DNA from: Nautilus pompilius
Lineage: Eukaryota; Mollusca; Cephalopoda; Nautilida; Nautilidae
NCBI GenBank assembly: GCA_018389105.1
Contig: JACATO010000591.1
Coordinates: forward strand, 296,501-360,500
Direction: 5' to 3'
Length of the DNA: 64,000 nucleotides
Shown here: positions 38,100 to 50,469 of the stretch, one piece after another
How the letters are laid out: each line of letters begins with the position of its first letter
Position numbering within the stretch: position 1 is the first letter of the stretch
Notes under the pieces: generated by a model
What the model saw: only the letters and a program-made list of their open reading frames with translations
What the model was told of the DNA's origin: nothing
The model's database searches: none
Translations under genes and position numbers: made by a program

Positions 38100-39313
38100 C
38101 TGGTAATGATAACAAAATAACATTTCTATTTGAAGAATTTCAAATAAATAAGAAAAAGGATCATGTGGAAGACCAGTTTATTCTTAAAAAATTAATGTCC
38201 TTCCAGCCATTCAAAAACAGCGAGCAGTAAAAGTTACTGGTACTGTAGGAAGCAGGTGCAAAAAGCCATTAAAATAATACAAATAAAATTTGAAGCAAAA
38301 CTAGTGTTTTCAAAAAAGTTATTTTCATATCCTGGCCATGTATTTGGTCTTTTCCATTCTGCTTCTTGTAGAGAGAGAGCGCTAATCTGGAAATACAGTA
38401 GTAACAACCTGATAAAAACTGTTCTACAATTTTATAATTTAGAGTAAGCAGAGTTTTAGTTTGTATTCACTGAACTTCCTCCACTCCCTGCAGCTAAGAG
38501 TGAAAAAAGATGACAGAAATATGGTTAGGCTTTCTGCACAACTTTTCTTACAAAAGCTAAAGACTCTCAACTGTACGTTTTATCCAAATCCAGCAACGTA
38601 AGTCAAAAAGGTACAAAAAATCTGCATATTCAAACAAAATCAGGTGAGCTTCGACTTTTAGTATCCTATACTACCTGTTATTTTATATACCTGATGTTTT
38701 AAGTCTATATCTTCATGTGGGAATTCTTTACTATCAACTCTTGTCATCTGGTAACTATTTTCAGGAAAACATTTCAGGTGTTAGTTAGATGATATTCATA
38801 AGATGTAATAGGAATACCTTCATGAGCACTGTTTTATCCCTGCAAGATACCAGCGCAGTACTTGAACAGTAAGTACACTACATTTGCCATGAATGTCGAA
38901 TAGACAATACATCTGAACGAAGTTCAGGTCATGACAATCATTCAGACTGGAAATTCCTGGCTGCTTCAGAAATGTTATAAGCAGTATGCTACTGAAAAAA
39001 GTATTGTTTTGATCTGGAAAACTTTGAAAATTCACATTTCTACTGATGACTACCGGCCCAGATCATATCTGTCATCTGCAAAAACAGACTATTTAAAGTA
39101 ACAAAAATGAAAAGTGCTCCATTCCACAATTAATTTAAATCAATCAAACAAATTACAAAAGGTGAAGTTTAAATCCTTTGCAAAACAATGCAATGTGCAA
39201 CTAGCATTTTTATTCTTAATATAGTTATGTTCTGAAAGATATCCTAGCAAAAGTTTCTTGCCCAAAAAATGAAAACAACAAAAGACCAAAATTATGTATA
39301 CACTGATACTAAC

Positions 39314-39442
39314 TGATTTATTTCTTGACCAGTTGTACTTCTCAAATATCTCTTTGGCATTGTCAGTACCACCATCTGTCAATAACATGATCACCTCATT
39401 ACATTGAGCTCCAGCTCCATTCTGCTTGGAAATGTTCCGAAA
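39314..39442 (-). CDS. CACNA2D: CACNA2D exon: VWA domain, LLTDGG metal-binding loop
   Basis: A 129-nt, phase 0-0 exon with acceptor GTTTTCAG and donor TCA/GTTAGT. It encodes FRNISKQNGAGAQCNEVIML, then LTDGG and AKEIFEKYN. TDGG supplies the last MIDAS aspartate, and EIF.KYN is the next helix. An insertion around NGAGAQ lengthens the loop before the conserved Cys-Asn. Confidence 0.94.
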
Positions 39443-39857
39443 CTGAAAACATAATGCAAGTTGGTGAGGTCCAGAAGTCATGAAAATCTCTCAATACAAC
39501 AGCCAGTAATTATAACTTGTCCTGAAAAGCTACCATAAAAGTACAAAAGAATGATTAACTCTGAACACAGAATGTACCTGAAGCAAACACTAAGGCCATG
39601 AAGAGTGAAAAATGCACAATCGTTTTTTTAAAAAAAATCACAATGTGTTGATTTTTCACAGTACCAACTTTTTTATTTCTTTTTTGCTATTTTCAAAAAT
39701 ATACTTAGATAAAATGCAGTTGCTATATTTTGTCAAATTATGCTGTCTATTATTACAAATGTAACTGACTGAGTTTTGCTGCTTAGTTTGTAAGACTAAT
39801 AGAATAAGATAAGCATTAGCAGGCAATACCATTTTAGAGTGAGCATATTTACAATTA

Positions 39858-40911
39858 CATTGGTTTCCAAAAGTAAAGCAACAAAAAAAACACACTATTT
39901 CAAAACAGTTAAAGTTTATTCACTGAATATTCAATGCAAACTCTTCGTGTTATACAACTTTCACCACAAATAAATTTTAGGGATATCAAGAGAAACAAGT
40001 TAGAATTCTAACAAAAAAATGTAAACAAAAATAAATTATAGGTAGTTAATAAAGAATATGATCCTCCTGATGGCAACATATGACACTCAGCAACTTTGAA
40101 TGCTGATCATAGTCCTATCAACAAGAGCAATGAGCAGAAGTTTGTAGTTCTTAATTTTGGAGGGGTTAAAGGAAAGTAACATCTTCCTAGAGCATTCCAA
40201 AAATTCTCAATAGGATTTAACTCAAGAAAACAAGCTGGCCATATCATATTGTAAATAATTTGGTCCTAATGATATTTGTTGATTGAACATGTCCTAAGTG
40301 GGGAAAGTGTTATTGTCCATTGAAATGAATTGTACCTGCATACGGTTTGACATATAAATCCAGAATCTTGTCCTATACCTCATTGTAGCCACGATACTGC
40401 CCTGAAAAACATGTTAGTCTATAAATCCAGCCAATTAAATTTCTGTCCAGGCCATTACCCATCCACTATGGCTCCTTTCCAAGCTTGTATTAGGTTGTGC
40501 GCTCCATGTTCACTCCAAAGGAGTATGTACCAAGAATCACATTAAAAGCTAAACCTTGACTTATCATTAAGGAGAACATGGTTCTAGTCATGTAACATCC
40601 AAGTATCACGTTTATGGCACCAGTTCAACTACTACTGTTTATGGTGGCAAATCAAGAGGATTCACATCATGGGGCCTATTTCGTTTAGCCACCTGCATAT
40701 AGTTAAGGCTGATACCAACCTACCTGTGGCCACAGAAAGATCAGATGCAAGTTTGGTTGGTGCTGAAATTCTGTTTTTCCAAGCCAAAGGTAGCAGCTAT
40801 CATCTGCTAGGGTTGTGACCAATGGTCAACCTTGAACTGGTCACTGGACAATATCTCTATGCACTTGAACTTGTCTCCAAAGCCAAAAAACTGTGTGTGT
40901 GTGTGTGTGTG

Positions 40912-40946
<35 letters not shown>

Positions 40947-41321
40947 CGCACACATTTTGCCATTCCCTCACCTGGTTCTGTCTGTAACTGTCCAGCCTCT
41001 AACCTACAAACAGCTCTCCACCTTAGAGCACCTGCCAAACTAGTACAGCTACTCACTTATAACAGTGCCCTTCAACAAAAAAAAAAAAAATCCAAACAGA
41101 GTCAAAAGTGATATGAACACCAGCCAGTTTCTTCATATCTTTATACCAAGAGGCTAATTTACCTGTTTCTGCTAGAATTCATTTACATATTTCTTTAACA
41201 AAAGTTGTGACACTTGAAGAAGTCCGTGCATGTGTGTGTTTTTATAAAACATTTTGTGAATAAAACTAACCATTTTGTAAATATTTTTTTTTGTTTGTTG
41301 CTTAACTTTTGGAAACCAGTG
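39858..41321 (-). mobile_element. Tc1-like transposon, degraded, with both ends, 1464 bp
   Basis: The left end begins CATTGGTTTCCAAAAGTAAA. The right end, read inward, begins CACTGGTTTCCAAAAGTTAA. Both are flanked by TA (39856-39857 and 41322-41323). On the minus strand near 40190-40250 a broken frame reads WPACFLELNPIENFWNALGR, matching the Tc1 WPA.SPDLNPIE..WDALGR motif. It lies in the host gene's sense orientation. Confidence 0.88.
40891..40955. repeat. (GT)n microsatellite
   Basis: About 50 bases of GT repeats followed by GCGCGCGTGCGCACAC. It lies inside the Tc1 element. The alternating purine-pyrimidine run can adopt Z-DNA. Confidence 0.9.
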
Positions 41322-41323
41322 TA

Positions 41324-42768
41324 CATGCAAATTGATGGAGAAAAAATAGTTTTTAGTATTTTCAATTTTTATTCAGAGTCTAGACATAAACTGAATTATT
41401 TAGAACATTTTCTTTTAAAGTAATGCAACACCAACAGACTGGTCAGATGTCTCTTCAGTTTTTCTAAACAATCCTTTTAAGTCTTTAGTAAATTAATGAT
41501 TAGCAAGATCTAAACACACACCCCATAAACTTTGTATATTTTTACACTAGTAAGGAACCATCAAAATAGAATTAAGTTTGTAGTTTGTTGCCAAAATTTT
41601 TTAATACTTTCATGCCCCTGCAAGAAGTTGGCCACCCTTACTCTTTAAACTGTCACCATAATGTTGAAGATTTTCTGTACACAGATCTTTAGGGAAATTT
41701 GATCTATATGGTGTGATGGTGCTAAACATAACTATCCAAGATTTGTTATATAAGTGCTACATTTAAAAGAAAAATAGTTATCTATGTATACAAATATTAT
41801 CTTGTATTAATTTTTTCTGCTGAACCTACAACTATACATTTACCTATACCTTTCTCAGATCCCCCACTCTCTTTTCCCAGGTATATACCTGCATTTTGCT
41901 GGTAAAGCCACTGAGCGGATCATCTTGCATCTATGCTTTTATGCCATAGTTAGATAGTTTTAATGGATAATCCGTTTCTACTACCATTAAAACCAATCAC
42001 AGTTTCATTGATTAATACTTTACAGTCGAGTCTAAACTCTTCAAGGAATTGTTTTTGTAGAGTTTCAAACACATTTCTGACATGGCTAAATTGCCAAAGA
42101 TATTTCTGACACAGAAGTACTCATTCAATAATTCAAACCACTTTATTTACACTACACTAAGAGGAGAATACAAATCATATTGTAAACAATACATATGAAA
42201 TGAAGAGCAATCAATGGTAGCCATAACAACATGAACACTTAAAAAATCCCTTCTCTCATCAACAGTAAAATTAATAAATGAACCAGGCTGTCATCTTCCT
42301 TTGAGTGTATTGTCTACAGCCATATTTATTTGTTTCCACTGATTTTTTTTTTACAAGAGACTTTTGGAAACATCAAGAAATCTTTCTGATTAATCCATCT
42401 ATAAATCAGCCCAACAAAAGAGTGAAGAGGCACCAGGACTGATGATTTCTGAAGCTGAATCAGAGATGCTAGTAATAATTACAAAAACTTTCTTCAGAAC
42501 CACTGGCACCTTACAATAAAGTGCCAAGTAATCAATAGTGATTGTAGTTTTTTTTCCTTTGCTTTCTTTATCATCAAACTTTTCCTGCAGAAGATGTACT
42601 ACTGAGAGCATGAGTGCTTTTTTAGTACATAAGCAAATAAATGCTGATTTTAAATGACCTCTCTATTTATATCCATGGAACTGCAATTAAATAAAGTTTA
42701 TGCTACAGCTAAATCACTTCTACACATCCATTGCCATCACTATATTTTCAAGCTTTAATATAACTTAC
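41324..42768. other. Intronic sequence, nothing recognised
   Basis: AT-rich intron. Nothing supported. Confidence 0.55.
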
Positions 42769-42858
42769 TTTTTTAAACTGTTCAAAGGCAAACTGAAAGC
42801 CAACTTTAAAGTTGGCCATATGTTCAGCTGTCAAGTTTTCCACACCTTCAGCAAGAAT
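42769..42858 (-). CDS. CACNA2D: CACNA2D exon: VWA helix
   Basis: A 90-nt, phase 0-0 exon with acceptor TATTTCAG and donor AAA/GTAAGT. It encodes ILAEGVENLTAEHMANFKVG then FQFAFEQFKK. This matches the family helix before the second MIDAS strand (an N-[IL]-T motif, then KGF.FAFEQL). The NLT is a potential N-glycosylation site. Confidence 0.92.
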
Positions 42859-43800
42859 CTGAAATATTTTCAAAATCAGGAAAAAAAAAATCATTAGTTT
42901 TACTGCTTAAAGGTAAATTTGACTTTATTTTTTTTTATGAACACATATGCACACACAAAACCTTTAAAATAAATATGAATTAGCTACTTTGCTTTCTAGA
43001 TTAAAACCAAACACAAACTAATTTTCTTTTATAACTCACATAAAATGAAATATTGTTAGTCAGTCCACCAGCTGTGCCAAGAACACATTAAATTAGTTAC
43101 ATTTTGCAATTAAGCAGAGGTCAGTACTCATTAAATAATCAGAAATGTGTTAACATTTTAGTATTTCCGTTACTAATCATTTAAGCCAGCCAATTTATTC
43201 ACATAAAATATAATGAAAATAAAACAATCAAGTAACTTTAGTTTTAAGGCATATCTTTAACAAGATAAATGGATAAAATTTTAATATTACATGAAATGGC
43301 AATACCTCTGTTTGTTCATGTCTTCAAATCACACTTACATGTCACATCAAAGTATGATAATTACAGGTAAATAAGAGATCTTCAGGTATTTTTTTTAAAA
43401 TTAATTTAAAAGTTTAAAAACCTCTTTGGCTTTGTTTTTTTTTGGTTATTATTATGTAGATTATTATAAGTTAACATCTAAATTTTGAAAACTCATCATG
43501 AATTGAAATGAATGGTGTCACCAGCTCCAGGTAAAACAGGTAAATAAATGACTATCATTTACTGTCCTTTTCCTATGAATATTCTTCAGAATAGAATAAA
43601 TATTTGTTGAAGATCATCTTGAACTGATCATACTTTGGCAAGGTTAATATATTGAAATGACATTAAAAATCAGAGTTCAAAATTTAAATTTTTAAAAACC
43701 TGTAGTAGTAAACAAGATATTGATAATGAACTTTATTGTTTATGTGCACAAATTAGACATTTCAATCTGAAAGTGCTATGTTCTTAGTGGTTTATAAGAT
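42859..43800. other. Intronic sequence, nothing recognised
   Basis: AT-rich intron. Nothing supported. Confidence 0.55.
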
Positions 43801-43804
43801 TTCT

Positions 43805-44377
43805 GTCATGATGTGTGTCAAAACAATCAATTTTGTGCAAACGAATGTCACAGAAGGCACACCTATATGATTTCCTACAGGTCTAGCAGCAGGTGGTTGT
43901 TTTCTTGCTGTGAACATTCCTGCGCACAGAGCCTGTATTTACCACAAAATCTGGTAAATTCTCATTATTTAGATAATGAGACCACTCTGCATTCAAATTA
44001 TTCAACACTGGGTCATCATCAACATCTCTTTTATTGTCTGAATTTTGAGAGTCATCCTCACTTTCTGGTTCACATCAATATCCATTTCATCTAGAGCTTC
44101 TTCTTGTAGTCTCTTATATTTGTCTACAGCTTCTTGTGCTTCATCTCTAGTAAATGCTTCAAAACTAACCCACTGTCACTTGACTCCTCTTCTATAAACA
44201 CAATTTTTGCTTACTTGCAAAAAAAAAAAAAAAAAAACAGCCAAAAAAATTTTAACTTCAAAGATGATGTTTTCACTTAGAATTCTGACCGAAAATAGCG
44301 GATGTAAACATGTGCTTCAAAGCATGCCAAAAAACATCATTTCCTGTATGATTTGGGGTATTTTAATTGCTAAAGGG
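43805..44377 (-). mobile_element. piggyBac-like relic without catalytic core
   Basis: Read on the minus strand, a frame near 44160-44090 gives EAFTRDEAQEAVDKYKRLQE, followed after a frameshift by the acidic ESEDDSQNSD. After WSHYLNNENLPDF it runs into YRCAFCDIRLHKIDCF and THH. That tail fits the Cys/His-rich C-terminal domain of piggyBac transposases. The catalytic domain is absent. The end at 44377 reads inward CCCTTTAGCAATTAAAAT, like a piggyBac terminus, flanked by TCAA rather than TTAA. The other end was not found. Confidence 0.45.
44219..44237. repeat. Poly-A run
   Basis: An uninterrupted run of about 19 A. It lies within the piggyBac-like relic. Confidence 0.8.
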
Positions 44378-44559
44378 TCAAAAGAAGAAATCCAGTAAAA
44401 AATTATATTCAAATACCGTTTTAGTTTTTTTTGTAACATTTATAAATGTATAAGTTGCTTGGCTCTATTTAAACATAATGCAAACAACATGTGATAGAAT
44501 CAATGCTCCATTGTATAGTCACGTGTTACTATAATACACTGATTAGTTGTCATACAAGC

Positions 44560-45410
44560 AATCAGAAGACACCAGAAGTATAAGCAGTTATGTCATTAGT
44601 GTGGTGACTTCTGGGAAGGAAATAGTTTCAGGAAATGTATGCAAGACTGAGGAGGATATATGAAACTGGTGCTGATGACAATGAACACAAGAAAAAAAAA
44701 TATCAATTTTGAAGATCTTGTGAATGACCTAGCTGCAAGTATAGGCACTACCATTTATACGATAACAGTCAGATACACATTAGCATAAAGTCATCTCAAT
44801 GGATGTGTAGTTAACCAAAAACCTTTGCTAAAGAGGCAACCAAAGAGCAACGCTAAAATGAAAAAGTGGGATGACCAAACGTGGAAGATGGTGCTCTTTA
44901 TAGAACTGTTTGGAAATAATCAACAGCATTTTTTTAAAGGGCAGACCAAGAGTGGCATAACAGTCAGTGTCAGATCAATACAAGTGTGGGGGTACATATC
45001 AGCCAAGGACATCACAGATTTACATAAAATCAAAGGTATACTGACTGCTGACAGATACAGACAGGTTTTCATCCATTAAGCCATTCCCTCAGGAAGACGT
45101 ATCATTGGGCAAGGACTGATCTTCCAACATGATAGTGACTCCAAGCATACAGCCTATGTGGTAAAAAACTATCTGGAAAATAAACGGGCTGAAAAAAATT
45201 CACAACGATGGCTTGGCCTGCACGAAGTCCTGATATGAACATCAGTGAGGCTACGTTGGCTTATATGGCTACTGAGGTAGTCCAACAGCAATCAAACACC
45301 TTGGATGAATCGTGCAAAGTGCTACAGGATATTTGGAACGGCTAACTTTTATGGAAGTATGAAAACAAGGTCGCATGCTCTACATAAAGCAAAGGGCTCA
45401 CATATCAAAT
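44560..45410 (+). mobile_element. Tc1-like transposon relic
   Basis: Broken plus-strand frames read VWGYISAKDITDLHKIKGIL, then AIPSGRRIIGQG and IFQHDSDSKHTAYVV, the Tc1 segment holding the second catalytic aspartate (QQDND.KHTA). Upstream is KKWDDQTWKMVLF, matching the W..VLF.DE region but without the DE. Stops interrupt the frame at 45078 and later. Ends not found. Confidence 0.7.
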
Positions 45411-45419
45411 ATTAATGCC

Positions 45420-46316
45420 CTATACATAGTACAGGAAATATACAAAAACAAAATGAATACAAATGCATTGTGTACCAATTATATACTCCTCTCAGTTGCA
45501 ATTACTCATTATTTGGGCATATTCTGTGTTTTTCCATAATTGTTTTCAATACTGTATGTGTGTATATATTTAAATTAATCCTTAATATTTCTGTGACAGT
45601 AATAAAAAAAAAAAAGATCTATCATTCTTTTGTTTCACTTGGCACTCTTTTAATACTGTTAAACAGTATAAGATTTGTTATTAATGTATACTTTGAGAGG
45701 TAATACATTTCTGAAATCCACTTATAGTCATTTATTTAAAAAATAAATTTGCAATTTCTTGAAATTCCTGAAAACAGTATTGTTTAAATTTTAAAAAATG
45801 TCAATGTCACTGATAAACAACAAAAAAATGTTATGAACTTATAAAATAAAGTTGCAAGAAATCTTATAAAATAATACAGAAGTGGAAGTCAATGCCATGA
45901 AACATTAACCGAAACAAATAGTAGTTATTTGTAAAAGATATTCATTCAACATGTATCACAAAAAAAGAAAAAGAAAGAAAGAAAAATAAATTGTATATTA
46001 AATGTCAAAAACAAACTCTAATCTCTTAGCAGCCTCAAGCCAAGCACTTACTATGTGGCTGCTTTTCTGTGAAAATTATGCTAATTATAGATTTTGGAGT
46101 CAAAGTTTTTCCACCCAAATGTCTTTTCTGCACACCTCCCTGCCATCTTTAAACACCCTGTCACCACACACTTAAGTAGATGTCAGAAACATTTTATTTT
46201 TTTTTCTTTCTTTCAAACCATTGGAATAAGTAAAACTAACAGCATCGTGACATCACTCCTGCATTTCCAAAAAACAAAACAACTCTTTTATTCTATTTAT
46301 TCCAAAGAAATCTTAC
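45420..46316. other. Intronic sequence, nothing recognised
   Basis: AT-rich intron, with a GAAA-rich run at about 45961-45988. Confidence 0.55.
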
Positions 46317-46388
46317 CTTTTTGTTTCTATGGTTGGCTTGTACAAAGCTTTCATTGAAACAGCTGGCAAATTCTGCAGTCTTTGAAAA
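46317..46388 (-). CDS. CACNA2D: CACNA2D exon: VWA domain, Cys-containing loop
   Basis: A 72-nt, phase 0-0 exon with acceptor CCTTTCAG and donor AAAAAG/GTAAGA. It encodes FSKTAEFASCFNESFVQANH followed by RNKK. The family equivalent has a conserved Cys-Phe followed by VQAN.RNKK. Confidence 0.93.
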
Positions 46389-46679
46389 CTGAAAGGTGAT
46401 GTACAATGTTCAGAAGGTACTATCTTCACCAAACTATTGATACATGCAGCACTGTTTGGGTTGAAATCTATCATAACAGTAATCAGTATTTAATTTTGAC
46501 AATGTTATTTCTTTCACAAGCAGCATACTCAAAGAGATAAATTAGTAAATTGAAAACATCCAGTGGTTTTCTCTGAGAAATATTGTGCATTACAAAACAG
46601 CAAGAACTGGATTCTTACGGCTATGTTGTGTCACCAGTCTCAACAATGGAGACCATCCTAGTAAAGCAGCACAATGTCA

Positions 46680-46918
46680 CAGCTAGAGAGCACCACTGCC
46701 TATCCTGCACCAGAAAAGCCTAGCACTTCCATCTTCATCAAGAAAATCAATACTATAACACTTAATTTCTAGGTATGGGAAGAAACCCATGTGGCCAGCC
46801 AATGAAGAGTTAAGAGAAACCATGCCAGAGAGGTATGCCAAACTGAGCCAACCAAAACAGGAATCAAACTGGGACCCTAGGCCTTGGCAGTCTAACAAGT
46901 GGGCCACCAGCCATCCTC
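46680..46918 (-). mobile_element. Probable tRNA-derived SINE
   Basis: On the minus strand TGGCCCACTTG (46896-46906) fits the RNA polymerase III A-box consensus fully. AGTTTGATTCC (46860-46870) fits the B box with two mismatches. Spacing is that of a tRNA head. The downstream part, rich in GGTTGGCTCAG-like sequence, is unrelated to tRNA. No functional tRNA fold is supported, and the boundaries are approximate. Confidence 0.45.
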
Positions 46919-47802
46919 TTACAGCTATTACGGTATATCTAAACTGGTACTGTTAATGCACTTGGTATGTACTAAAGAGAAAGAAGAAAATGATAAAGAA
47001 ACATATCAAGTGCAGAATTAAGTAGTAGAGACTACAGAACATTCTGAAGTAAATTAGGTTTGGGACAAGTTTCAAACTACAGAGAATGTTAGTTTAACAA
47101 ATCTAAAACTGAAAGTTAATTTTAGTCAATGTCTAAAACCAAAGAATGCTAAATTAGAATCACTAGTTAAAGAAACAGACTTTGAAATATTATAATTTTT
47201 AAAACAACTAATGACAAACAAAATATTAATAATAATAAAAAAATTTTAATCAAAGAGTTATATTATAACAGTTTGGATTGGCCTTTTTAACTTGTTGGTT
47301 TAGTGTTTTCTGAAACTATAACTGGATTTTGCATATGAAGCCACAGATGCATAATAAACTTACTGTTTTAAATTCATAAAACTAAACCCTAATTAAATTT
47401 AATATGATTAAAGTTTCTTCTTATTCTGTTCTATATATTAAATCTTTCTTTCTGTTTCCCAACCCAGTGTTTCAAGATTGCTTTTGTATTTATGTATGTA
47501 TGTATAAATAATATTTATGACTTGCTCAGTTATTTCAGATGTCATCAATTTTAGAAATAACAGTGTAATGAATATTCCTCATATTTCTTGAATTTTCACA
47601 CCTTACTAATAAACAGAATTTATACAACATCCTTGCATCAGAAAATAGATAACTTTAAAACATGACAAAGTATCTTTTTTTTTATTCCAAGGTTGACTTC
47701 TAACTTCTGGAATATACTATATGCTATGGCGCAAAGCACATTGCGATCTTGACAACAACAACAGAGAGAAACACTGAGCAATAATTGCAAGAATGTACTT
47801 AC
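46919..47802. other. Intronic sequence, nothing recognised
   Basis: AT-rich intron between two VWA exons. Nothing supported. Confidence 0.55.
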
Positions 47803-47902
47803 ATGAGCAATATTAACAAAATCATTCTCCCCAAGCGTGTCCAGTAGAGACTTCACTGACACTTTAATCAGCTGCAAAGCCTGTCCATGGACACTTCCAC
47901 TC
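47803..47902 (-). CDS. CACNA2D: CACNA2D exon: VWA domain with MIDAS DTSGS
   Basis: A 100-nt exon. Its first base completes the threonine of DTSGS, the DxSxS MIDAS signature. It continues [20 protein letters not shown] and [10 protein letters not shown], matching the family's helix and DDDFVN segment. The donor is CAT/GTAAGT. Phase out is 0. Confidence 0.94.
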
Positions 47903-48062
47903 CTAGACATTCAATCAAACAGAAATTAAACTTTCACTCTCAGACAATTTTTTAATTGTACACAAAAAGTGACATATTTTAAAATATATATAACTGCTCT
48001 TATTTTTCTGTGTATAGAAATAACTGTTTTAAAAAACATGAAAAACAATAATCTTTACTTAC

Positions 48063-48113
48063 GTATCAATAATAATTAGCATGTCTTTGGGAGAACTGGC
48101 ACCTTGAGTATAC
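48063..48113 (-). CDS. CACNA2D: CACNA2D exon: first VWA strand, start of the MIDAS motif
   Basis: A 51-nt exon with CTTCAG acceptor and AC/GTAAGT donor. It reads YTQGASSPKDMLIIID and ends inside the next codon. SPKDMLIIID is the first beta strand of the VWA domain and carries the first aspartate of the metal-ion-dependent adhesion site (MIDAS). MIDAS is required for alpha-2/delta to support channel trafficking (family knowledge). Confidence 0.92.
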
Positions 48114-48634
48114 CTGAAGAACCAAACATGTTTCCTTAGTTAGTTAAAGCTCAACAGTAGCCATGGTTTAGAATCCTTAATTAAAAACCATTTACAAAAT
48201 AAACTTACAAACTTAGACTATTTAGAAATATTGTTTTAATTATTGAATAAGCATATAAGTTATTTTCTGTCTATAATAAATTAAAGGGTTTTATATAGTG
48301 TAATGTTAAATTATGCTACTTATAAATGAATTACCAGATATAATGACATTCCCAAAATAAAAGCCATCTTTCTATAAGTTTCATGTGTGCTATGACCACA
48401 ATGATACAAAAATAAAGAATATTTACCAAATATCACTAGATTTAAGTAAAATTTAAGGCATAATCAATTAATTAATCAGAAGAAATCATACTAAAACAAC
48501 AAATTTTAAAAAGTACTATATGAAGCTGGTAAGTTATTTAAAAATCCACTGACTATTTTATTAATTAGGGCCGAACTGACATAGTAAGCAAATCAAAAAC
48601 CTGAAATGAAACTTGACAAACATTAAATACATAC

Positions 48635-48692
48635 CATGGCCTCCTCCTAACATCAAACAAATCAACATCGCCATGCTTCTTCCACTTGCTAG
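48635..48692 (-). CDS. CACNA2D: CACNA2D exon: VWA_N to VWA junction
   Basis: A 58-nt exon bounded by GATTGCAG and ATG/GTATGT. It reads SKWKKHGDVDLFDVRRRPW, completed by bases from the flanking exons. The family has an equivalent acidic segment followed by VRRRPWY. Phase is 1 in and 2 out, and both junctions give family-conserved residues. Confidence 0.9.
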
Positions 48693-50469
48693 CTGCAATC
48701 ATATTTAGTTTAAAAAATAACATGTTCATAAATACTAAAAAATAGATAAAACTATAAATTCAGTTTTCATATTCAATTATGAATTTATTAAAATATTTAA
48801 TACATAGCATAACTCAATTTCTACCATCTAGTTTTCATTTAATAACTCAGAGTACTGCTACTGAAGGTTTGATTTTAAAAAATTACAATGATTGAAATAA
48901 CCTAAATTTGTATTGTTTTTTTTTATAATTTGCTTCTTTAACTGCTGCTTAGGTTTGTTCTGCCAGCACCTTGGTGAGGTATATATTATGCAATCTGTTC
49001 TTACTTTTATTCAGCACAGGATAAGCGAGCCTGATAAACTCTGGTGGTAAGGTATTGTAGTCTGCCAAAAGCTCGACAAGGAAAGAACACAAAAGCAGCA
49101 GTATTCATTTTAGCCGAGAGAGCTGATTGGGAAGAGGGAAAGGGTGGCCCAGTCTGCTGTAGGTTTTTGGCAAAGAAATTTTCCTTTCTACAAAAAAATC
49201 TTCTCAAGTCACATTCTGCATACAAAAAAAACTGAACAGACTGCAGAGACCACAAGAAAATGTGAGTAACATCTCCAGAATTGGGCCTATATTTAATCTT
49301 CTCTGGATTAATTTTCTTTGTCACATGAGTAGATATCGTAGCATCATTGTTCTTCTTTCTCTCTCTCAAGATGAAGTAAAATGAACATCTCTAGAAAGTG
49401 TAATTGCTACTTTTTTAATGAATAGATATGTATGGTCCACCTACTAGAAGAATTGCAACATTCTTTTTATTTGAATAGTGAAAAACATATAAGTGATGAC
49501 AAAGTTTTCTATTAATGCCCAGCTTGCTAAATTGAATAGCAGTGCTGACAGCTGACTTTGTTGGCAAAAAAGATGAAAAACAGTTCTCATTTTGCTTAAC
49601 AGGCCTGCTAGTGAAGACTGAACTCTCCTAACCTAACTTGAACTACTATCATTTAAGCCCAAAGAATTGTCAAAATAGTTTTTTTTGTTGTTTTTTTAAA
49701 TCTGCACACTTTTCATTAACTCCATTATCTGGTTTTATGTCAATGATCGATCACAAGAAACTTTATGAAAACACTATTAGTTGATTTAGCCATTTAGGAA
49801 CAAATGGAAAGATAAAAAAAAAAAATTTTCCAACCCATAAGGGAAATTAAGTTTTTTTTTATATACTGCATGAATGGTTTTTTTGGGGGGTTACTGCGTC
49901 TTGTGTAAGTTATTAGCAAAACTCTTGTTTTGTTCTGGCCACACTATGTTGATTAAGCAAAATGACAGCATACATAGATTGAGCATTCTCCCCACAACTA
50001 TCCCCATTTTCTTGGGGACTTTTTGTCTGTTTTTTAATCCCCCCCCCATCAGTTAAATATATTTATACAATTTTTAGATTTCTTGTTCCTGATGAAATTT
50101 TAACTCTTCTCAAACAACCCATGCAACTTTAATTTTTAAATTTTTTCAAGTTCAAACTTTTAAAAAAACATTATTAGACTTAAAAATAATACATTGGTAA
50201 AAGCCAACAAAGTATATCTGCTTTTATTCTGAAAGGAATGCCAGAAATTATTTACACTGCAGTTATCTTTCAAAGAAAACCATTAGTTTCATAAATGATT
50301 TCAGAATGACAGTAAGTTTAATTGTTAACATAATAACAACAGAATTACTAAAATGATACTAAGTTTTTGCTTTTTGTTTTGCTGAGACTTCAACGTTGTG
50401 TTTTGTGAATTCTTCTACTAATACTACAAGTCTGCTATAAAAAAAAGTTTTAATACTACAGCAAATCTT
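48693..50469. other. Intronic sequence, nothing recognised
   Basis: AT-rich, with a more GC-rich patch at about 49010-49240 that might be an old repeat. A C run lies at about 50040-50048. No feature identified. Confidence 0.5.

Noticed and set aside
40822..41111. Open frames through the GT microsatellite
   Set aside because: Cys-Val or His-Thr repeats generated by the dinucleotide repeat inside a dead Tc1 element.
49007..49369. 120-codon minus-strand frame
   Set aside because: No recognisable motif, no plausible splice context, and composition suggests an old repeat rather than a gene.
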